From Hydrogenophaga sp. (GTDB lineage Bacteria > Pseudomonadota > Gammaproteobacteria > Burkholderiales > Burkholderiaceae_C), in the NCBI GenBank assembly GCA_018335615.1, contig JAGXRS010000002.1, positions 1 to 11,412 of the forward strand: a stretch of DNA of 11,412 bases. The letters are read 5' to 3'. Of the stretch, positions 7,691 through 11,412 are shown in pieces. Position numbers and translations under genes: made by a program. How positions within the stretch are numbered: the stretch's first letter is position 1; every line of letters begins with the position of its first letter. The notes below the pieces were generated by a model, which was not told where the DNA came from, did not search any database, and was given only the letters and a program-made list of their open reading frames with translations.

Positions 7691-7727
7691 GTACAAACGG
7701 AAACGGCAGGGGATCGCCCTGCCGCTT
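7691..7727 (-). terminator. intrinsic terminator of ppsA
   Basis: Read on the minus strand, 41 bases beyond the ppsA stop, CGGCAGGG and CCCTGCCG form a perfect 8-base stem with a 5-base loop (7704-7724). One G-U and two A-U pairs extend it to 11 bases (7701-7727). It is followed by the T-rich stretch TTTCCGTTTG. This is the best terminator in the window. It separates ppsA from the downstream kinase operon, which therefore needs its own promoter between about 7600 and 7690. Confidence 0.8.
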
Positions 7728-7767
7728 GCGTATGGCCCGCCCGCCGGGGCAGGCTGTTGCGTCCGGT

Positions 7768-10179
7768 TTACTTCGCCGTGGAGGCGAGCAACTGCCAAGT
7801 GTCCACCACGGAGTCCGGGTTCAGCGAAATCGAGCTGATACCTTCGTCGCGCAGCCACTGGGCAAAGTCGGGATGGTCGCTGGGGCCCTGGCCGCAGATA
7901 CCCACGTACTTGCCGGCCGACTTGCAGGCGCCGATGGCCATTTTGAGCAGGGCACGCACGGCGGGGTCGCGCTCGTCAAAGTCCTGCGCCAGCAACTCCA
8001 GCCCGGAATCGCGGTCCAGGCCCAGCGTGAGCTGCGTCAGGTCGTTCGATCCGATGGAGAACCCGTCGAAATACTGCAGGAAGTCGTCGGCCAGCACCGC
8101 GTTGCTCGGAATCTCGCACATCATGATGACCTTGAGCTCGTTCTCGCCGCGCTTGAGGCCCTTCTCGGCCAGCAGTTCGGTGACGCGTTTCGCCTGGCCC
8201 AGCGTACGCACGAAAGGCACCATCACCTGCACGTTGGTCAGGCCCATGTCTTCGCGCACGCGCTTGAGGGCCTCGCACTCCATGGCAAAGGCTTCGCGGA
8301 AGTCTTCGCTGATGTAGCGGGCCGCGCCACGGAAACCGAGCATCGGATTCTCTTCATCGGGCTCGTAGCGCGAACCGCCCACCAGCTTGCGGTACTCGTT
8401 GCTCTTGAAATCCGACAGGCGCACGATCACCGGCTTGGGCCAGAACGCCGCAGCAATGGTCGCCACGCCTTCGGCGACCTTGTCGACATAGAACGCGCGC
8501 GGCGACGCATGGCCGCGGGCCACCGATTCGACCGCCTTCTTCAGGTCGGCGTCGATGTTCGGGTAGTCCAGGATCGCCTTCGGGTGCACCCCGATGTTGT
8601 TGTTGATGATGAACTCCAGGCGGGCGAGGCCCACGCCGCTGTTGGGCACCTGCGCGAAGTCGAACGCCAGCTGGGGGTTGCCCACGTTCATCATGATCTT
8701 CACATCGACAGCGGGCATCTCGCCGCGCTGCATTTCCGTGATCTCGGTCTCCAGCAAGCCGTCGTAGATGTGGCCGGTGTCACCCTCCGAGCAGCTGACC
8801 GTGACGAGCATGCCGTCCTTGAGCGATTCGGTGGCGTTGCCGCAACCCACCACGGCCGGGATGCCGAGTTCACGCGCGATGATGGCCGCGTGGCAGGTGC
8901 GGCCACCGCGGTTGGTGACAATGGCACTGGCGCGCTTCATCACCGGCTCCCAGTTCGGGTCGGTCATGTCGGTCACCAGCACGTCACCGGGCTGGACCTT
9001 GTCCATCTCGCTGATGTTGTGCACCAGGCGGACCGGGCCCGTGCCCACTTTTTGCCCAATGGCACGGCCGGCGGCCAGCACAGCGCCTTTGCCCTTGAGC
9101 TTGTAGCGCATCTCGGTCTTGCCGGCAGACTGGCTCTTCACCGTCTCGGGGCGCGCCTGCAGGATGTAGAGCTGACCGTCGATGCCGTCTTTGCCCCACT
9201 CGATGTCCATCGGGCGGCCATAGTGCTGCTCGATCACCAGCGCGTAGTGCGCGAGCTGCTCCACGTCGGCGTCGGTGAGGCTGTAGCGGTTGCGCTGCTC
9301 CACCGGCACGTCCACCGTCTTCACCAGCTTGCCCTTGAGCGCGCCTTCGGCTGCCTTCTCTTCGGCGGTGGTGAAGGTCATCTGGATCAGCTTGCTGCCC
9401 AGGTTGCGGCGGATCAGCGCGCGCTTGCCGGCTTTCAGCATGGGCTTGTGCACGTAGAACTCGTCGGGGTTCACGGCGCCCTGCACCACGGTCTCGCCCA
9501 GGCCGTAGCTGGAGGTGATGAACACCACGTCTTCAAAGCCGGACTCGGTGTCGATGGTGAACATCACACCGGCAGCCCCCGTGTCCGAGCGCACCATGCG
9601 CTGCACGCCGGCCGACAGCGCCACGTCGGCATGGGCAAAGCCCTTGTGCACGCGGTAGCTGATGGCGCGGTCGTTGTACAGGGAGGCAAACACCTCCTTC
9701 ATCTTGTGCAGCACCTCGTCGATGCCGTGCACGTTCAGAAAGGTTTCCTGCTGGCCGGCGAAGGAGGCGTCGGGCAGGTCTTCGGCGGTGGCCGAGGATC
9801 GCACGGCAAACGTGGCCTGCTCGTTGTCACCCACCAGGGTGGCAAACGCGTCGCGGATGGCTTTTTCCAGGTCCGCGGGGAAGGGCTGGTTCTCGACCAT
9901 GGCGCGGATCTCGGCGCCGGCTTCGGCCAGAGCGCGCACGTCTTCGGTGTCCAGTGCATCCAGACGCGCGTTGATGCGATCGGTCAGTCCGTCGAATTTC
10001 AGGAACTCACGGAAGGCGTGGGCGGTGGTGGCGAAGCCCGTGGGCACCTTCACACCACTGGGCAACTGCGAGATCATCTCGCCGAGGCTGGCATTTTTTC
10101 CGCCGACCGACTCGACGTCGGACATACGCAATAGCTCGAATGGCACGACCAGATCGGTCGGGGCAAACAGGTGGGACAT
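7768..10179 (-). CDS. ppsA: phosphoenolpyruvate synthase
   Basis: 803-residue cytoplasmic enzyme making PEP from pyruvate: ATP + pyruvate + water give PEP, AMP and phosphate, the entry to gluconeogenesis from pyruvate, lactate or acetate-derived carbon. The N-terminal pyruvate-phosphate dikinase/ATP-grasp domain starts with GGKNASLGEM and contains the AVRSSATAEDLPDASFAGQQ signature (about 125-144). The swivelling domain carries GGRTCHAAIIARELGIPAVVG around catalytic His430, with Thr428, the residue equivalent to the Thr that PpsR phosphorylates in E. coli. The C-terminal PEP/pyruvate domain has SIGSNDLTQ and Cys762 in GICGQGPSDHP, the expected acid/base. Length matches the family (792 in E. 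coli). The ATG at 10179 is set by a strong Shine-Dalgarno and by homology; an upstream in-frame extension to 10392 is not conserved-looking. It is divergent from ppsR, its regulator, and single-gene because of the terminator behind it. Confidence 0.98.
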   Translation of the reverse strand: MSHLFAPTDLVVPFELLRMSDVESVGGKNASLGEMISQLPSGVKVPTGFATTAHAFREFLKFDGLTDRINARLDALDTEDVRALAEAGAEIRAMVENQPFPADLEKAIRDAFATLVGDNEQATFAVRSSATAEDLPDASFAGQQETFLNVHGIDEVLHKMKEVFASLYNDRAISYRVHKGFAHADVALSAGVQRMVRSDTGAAGVMFTIDTESGFEDVVFITSSYGLGETVVQGAVNPDEFYVHKPMLKAGKRALIRRNLGSKLIQMTFTTAEEKAAEGALKGKLVKTVDVPVEQRNRYSLTDADVEQLAHYALVIEQHYGRPMDIEWGKDGIDGQLYILQARPETVKSQSAGKTEMRYKLKGKGAVLAAGRAIGQKVGTGPVRLVHNISEMDKVQPGDVLVTDMTDPNWEPVMKRASAIVTNRGGRTCHAAIIARELGIPAVVGCGNATESLKDGMLVTVSCSEGDTGHIYDGLLETEITEMQRGEMPAVDVKIMMNVGNPQLAFDFAQVPNSGVGLARLEFIINNNIGVHPKAILDYPNIDADLKKAVESVARGHASPRAFYVDKVAEGVATIAAAFWPKPVIVRLSDFKSNEYRKLVGGSRYEPDEENPMLGFRGAARYISEDFREAFAMECEALKRVREDMGLTNVQVMVPFVRTLGQAKRVTELLAEKGLKRGENELKVIMMCEIPSNAVLADDFLQYFDGFSIGSNDLTQLTLGLDRDSGLELLAQDFDERDPAVRALLKMAIGACKSAGKYVGICGQGPSDHPDFAQWLRDEGISSISLNPDSVVDTWQLLASTAK

Positions 10180-10185
10180 GGAAAA

Positions 10186-10192
10186 ACTCCTC
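10186..10192 (-). promoter_or_regulatory. Shine-Dalgarno of ppsA
   Basis: GAGGAGT on the minus strand lies six bases before the ATG at 10179. It decides the start in favour of MSHLFAP and rules out the longer in-frame reading, which would run through the divergent promoter region. Confidence 0.78.
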
Positions 10193-10426
10193 AAGGTTGA
10201 AAAACCGGGGGGCTCCATGCGCCAGCGTGAGACCTGTTGTTCTGTTGTGGGTCCGGCACCGGGCAAAGGGCTGATCAGGCGCTGACTGGCAGGCGGATAA
10301 TGCACCGGCCATCCAAGGCCTGTCATTGTAGGGCGATGCCCGATGAGAGCTGCCAGGGCGCGGCAACCGCGGCATGAAATCTGCTCAGACATGCCAGAAG
10401 ATTTCTACAACCCCCTGCCTACATCC
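10193..10426. promoter_or_regulatory. divergent ppsA/ppsR control region
   Basis: About 230 bases separate the two divergent start regions and must hold both promoters. The only good hexamer is GATAAT at 10296-10301 on the plus strand (five of six to the -10 consensus), but the bases 16-18 upstream give a poor -35, so a plain sigma-70 promoter for ppsR is weakly supported. For ppsA, TTGCCC on the minus strand (10260-10265) could be a -35, but no -10 matches at the right distance. Short hairpins GGGC/GCCC (10331-10341) and GCGG/CCGC (10360-10370) would lie in the ppsR leader. I see no match to the palindromic Cra site known upstream of E. coli ppsA. Confidence 0.4.
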
Positions 10427-11248
10427 ATGCCCAACAGAACGGTCTTTTTCATCTCCGACGGCACCGGCATCACGGCCGAGACGTTTGGCAACGCCATCCT
10501 GGCGCAGTTCGAGTCACGGGTGCGGCGCGCGCGCCTGCCCTTCATCGACAGCGTGGACAAAGCCCATCAGGCGGTGCGTCAGATCAACCACACCGCCGAG
10601 GTGGAAGGCAAGCGCCCCCTGGTCTTCACCACGGTGGTCAACATGGACGTGCTGCGCGTCGTGAAGGAACACTGCCAGGGCATGATCCTCGACATGTTCG
10701 GCACCTTCGTCGAACCACTGGAGCTGGAGCTCGGCATCAAGTCGAACCACCGCGTGGGGCGCTTCTCGGACGCCTCGAAAAGCCAGGCCTACAACGACCG
10801 CATCGAGGCCATCAATTTTTCGCTCGCGCACGACGACGGGCAAAGCCACCGCGACCTGGCCGGCTCCGACGTCATCCTGGTGGGGGTCAGCCGCAGCGGC
10901 AAGACGCCCACCTCGCTCTACCTGGCCATGCAGTACGGGCTGAAGGCGTCCAACTACCCGCTGATTCCGGAGGACTTCGAACGCCGCAAACTGCCGCCAG
11001 CACTTGTTGCACACCGAAACAAAATATTTGGTCTGACCATAGCACCCGAGCGGCTGAGCGAAATACGCAACGAACGCCGCCCGAACTCACGCTATGCGAG
11101 CCTGGACAACTGCCGCATGGAAGTGAGCGAAGCTGAAGCCATGATGCGCCGGGAGGGCATCCGTTGGCTGTCCACCACCACCAAGTCGATCGAAGAAATT
11201 TCGACCACGATCCTGCAGGAAATCCGGCCGGAGCGGCTCACGTACTGA
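10427..11248 (+). CDS. ppsR: PEP synthase regulatory protein (bifunctional kinase/pyrophosphorylase)
   Basis: 273-residue DUF299-family protein. Family members inactivate PEP synthase by ADP-dependent phosphorylation of a Thr next to the catalytic His, and reactivate it by phosphate-dependent removal that yields pyrophosphate. Sequence hallmarks: FFISDGTGITAETFGNA at the N-terminus, SLAHDDGQ in the middle, the nucleotide-binding loop GVSRSGKTPTS (153-163), and SRYASLDNCRMEVSEAE near the C-terminus. The divergent neighbour ppsA encodes the target, and its Thr428/His430 site is intact. Start choice is uncertain: MPNRTVFF at 10427 gives the usual family length and N-terminus, but has no Shine-Dalgarno; in-frame ATGs at 10391 (285 residues) and 10343 (301 residues) also lack strong ones. 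The name and function are secure; only the first residues are in doubt. Confidence 0.95.
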   Translation: MPNRTVFFISDGTGITAETFGNAILAQFESRVRRARLPFIDSVDKAHQAVRQINHTAEVEGKRPLVFTTVVNMDVLRVVKEHCQGMILDMFGTFVEPLELELGIKSNHRVGRFSDASKSQAYNDRIEAINFSLAHDDGQSHRDLAGSDVILVGVSRSGKTPTSLYLAMQYGLKASNYPLIPEDFERRKLPPALVAHRNKIFGLTIAPERLSEIRNERRPNSRYASLDNCRMEVSEAEAMMRREGIRWLSTTTKSIEEISTTILQEIRPERLTY

Positions 11249-11259
11249 GCGTCACGCCC

Positions 11260-11278
11260 CGTCGTGGGCGCCACGATG
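11260..11278. terminator. hairpin between convergent ppsR and the downstream gene
   Basis: Twelve bases after the ppsR stop, TCGTGG and CCACGA form a perfect 6-base stem with a GCG loop; a G-U and a C-G pair extend it to eight. There is no T-run on either strand. Its position between two convergent stops (11248 and 11302) suggests a shared, possibly Rho-assisted, termination point. Confidence 0.35.
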
Positions 11279-11301
11279 ACACCCCGCATCGTTCGCCCAC
11301 C

Positions 11302-11412
11302 CTAGTCTGCCGGCTTCTTGTCGGCATGGATTTCCGCCCGTTTCTTGCGACCCGGACCCAGTCCATGGGCCTGCCGGCTCAGGGCAAATGACGCAAACAG
11401 CTTGATCCAGAG
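11302..11412 (-). CDS. C-terminal tail of an unidentified gene, cut by the window edge
   Basis: Minus-strand frame open from the right edge to a TAG at 11302-11304, giving the last 36 residues of a protein. It begins with a hydrophobic piece (LWIKLFASFAL) and ends in a basic, charged tail (GPGRKKRAEIHADKKPAD). G/C at the third codon position is common, as in the neighbouring genes, and the convergent layout with a hairpin between stops supports a real gene end. The tail matches no family I recognise; the hydrophobic start could be the end of a membrane helix. Such a short open frame can arise by chance in GC-rich DNA. Confidence 0.45.
   Translation of the reverse strand, partial: LWIKLFASFALSRQAHGLGPGRKKRAEIHADKKPAD

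Noticed and set aside
7597..7700. Sigma-70 promoter for the kinase operon, for example CACAAT on the minus strand near 7650
   Set aside because: No acceptable -35 hexamer lies 16-18 bases upstream of it or of other candidates, so no site is claimed although a promoter must be nearby.
7726..10134. An 802-codon open frame on the plus strand, antisense to ppsA
   Set aside because: It lies wholly opposite a certain gene. Its protein is rich in His, Gly, Val and Ala with no recognisable motif, as expected when G/C-ending codons are read backwards; the open frame is a codon-bias artefact.
10180..10392. N-terminal extension of PEP synthase to 874 residues
   Set aside because: The strong Shine-Dalgarno just before 10179 and the family length both support the shorter protein; the extension runs through the divergent control region.

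Overview
The window is GC-rich DNA with strong third-position G/C bias and looks chromosomal. Protein sequences and gene content fit a betaproteobacterium of the order Burkholderiales, most likely a Comamonadaceae-type organism; this is a judgement from remembered family sequences, not a search. There are no mobile elements, CRISPR arrays, tRNA or rRNA genes visible. Seven complete genes and one probable gene tail fill almost all of it.

Layout. (1) 11-1870 (+): a 619-residue protein with a cNMP-binding-like domain, a CBS pair and a DUF294 nucleotidyltransferase. (2) 2015-7596 (-): a tight four-gene operon, read from right to left: a 76-residue two-helix membrane protein, a 909-residue histidine kinase whose sensor is a sodium:solute symporter (SLC5) domain, a 124-residue receiver-only response regulator, and a 732-residue membrane protein that joins a PAS-like region, a dead histidine-kinase core and a complete DEDDh 3'-5' exonuclease. 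It converges on the DUF294 gene. (3) 7768-10179 (-): ppsA, phosphoenolpyruvate synthase, ended by a clear intrinsic terminator. (4) 10427-11248 (+), divergent from ppsA: ppsR, the bifunctional kinase/pyrophosphorylase that switches PEP synthase off and on. (5) 11302-11412 (-): the last 36 codons of an unidentified gene running in from the right edge.

How they fit together. ppsA and ppsR form an enzyme/regulator pair controlling entry of pyruvate into gluconeogenesis. The SLC5-type kinase belongs to the CbrA/CrbS(MxtR) group, whose studied members control use of acetate and other carboxylates. From memory, a DUF294/CBS protein and a DnaQ-like exonuclease also sit beside the acetate permease genes yjcH-actP in Pseudomonas (PA3232-PA3235). 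The whole window may therefore serve growth on C2/C3 carboxylates, with the kinase sensing the substrate and PEP synthase allowing gluconeogenesis from it. This link is inference.

The most unusual item is the exonuclease gene: its central region aligns by eye with the neighbouring kinase, but the phosphoacceptor His is Glu and the ATP-binding boxes are lost. It looks like a pseudokinase controlling a nuclease. The only response regulator has no DNA-binding domain, so the pathway's output may be this nuclease or the DUF294 protein rather than a promoter.
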